Below are positions 37,571 through 37,607 of a DNA stretch of 37,607 nucleotides, piece by piece. Origin of the DNA: Candidatus Omnitrophota bacterium. Lineage in GTDB: Bacteria; Omnitrophota; Gorgyraeia; Duberdicusellales; 4484-171. The first letter of the stretch is position 1. Each line of letters begins with the position of its first letter. A model generated the notes under the pieces. The model did not search any database. It was not told the origin of the DNA and saw only the letters and a list, made by a program, of their open reading frames with translations. The position numbers and the translations under genes were made by a program. The stretch covers positions 1 to 37,607 of the forward strand of contig JAHKAJ010000025.1 of assembly GCA_018826075.1 (NCBI GenBank), in the 5' to 3' direction.

Positions 37571-37607
37571 TTATTTTTTAGCTCGGCGGGCTAAGATGGC
37601 TTCAATC
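37571..37607 (-). CDS. C-terminal end of an upstream gene, partial
   Basis: The last codons read IEAILARRAKK and stop with TAA, 7 nt before the RlmB ATG. The basic, helical tail and spacing look like a real upstream gene in the same operon, but too little is visible to name it. Confidence 0.55.
   Translation of the reverse strand, partial: IEAILARRAKK

Overview
The window looks like a chromosomal segment of an uncultured Gram-negative (diderm) bacterium with about 40-45% GC by eye. The gene mix fits Candidatus Omnitrophota (OP3) or a neighbouring PVC-type lineage: GspG-like pseudopilins, DUF502, TreT, a four-helix-bundle passenger gene, an outer-membrane porin and 7TM histidine kinases. That placement is inference from gene content. 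Almost every gene is on the minus strand; the clear exception is one REP-associated transposase. Several genes seem to make leaderless or nearly leaderless mRNAs, because a -10 box sits 6-11 nt before the ATG with no Shine-Dalgarno sequence (SD).

Region 1 (1-1249) holds two tandem pseudopilin genes. The second lies beside a tRNA-Ser(GGA) gene, and a copy of that tRNA's 3' end also lies upstream of the first pseudopilin, so a unit of pseudopilin plus tRNA end has been duplicated or inserted. Region 2 (1259-20422) is the centre of the window: a nearly continuous run of 17 minus-strand genes that I read as a signal-coupled lipid/polyketide locus. In order of transcription these are a PlsC-like acyltransferase, an SRPBCC domain fused to a cyanobacterial-type acyl-ACP reductase (AAR), an extended SDR, a formyltransferase-fold enzyme, a 7TM-GAF histidine kinase, a strongly structured intergenic RNA, a response regulator, FabG, a KS-like chain-length factor lacking all three catalytic residues, ACP, FabZ, two ketosynthases, an inserted four-helix-bundle gene, a CrtI-like flavin oxidoreductase, a second 7TM-GAF kinase, a response regulator, a GAF/HD-GYP protein and a receiver-kinase hybrid. 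The set can build, reduce, dehydrate, desaturate and release an acyl or polyene chain, possibly as an aldehyde. I recognise no described pathway with exactly this content; type II PKS clusters (aryl polyene, flexirubin) and the candidate ladderane clusters of anammox bacteria are the nearest comparisons.

Region 3 (20436-24398) is bounded by perfect 25-bp inverted copies of a REP-like palindrome. It contains a RAYT-type transposase flanked by two more copies, then a Cys-rich protein, a LOG-family protein, a DUF4870-type membrane protein and two methyltransferases. Region 4 (24422-27540) encodes exported and envelope proteins: a signal-peptide protein, a repeat-built coiled-coil protein, and a porin with a long structured 5' leader and a strong terminator. 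Region 5 (27543-32528) is an operon of BioY, DUF502, a HAD phosphatase and a GH94-like protein. Region 6 (32604-37607) carries a small membrane protein, an AsmA-like protein, a lipoprotein, a PilZ protein, TreT trehalose synthase, a cyclophilin-like protein, a secreted protein, an RlmB-type rRNA methyltransferase and the tail of one more gene. The HD-GYP and PilZ proteins indicate cyclic-di-GMP signalling in this organism.
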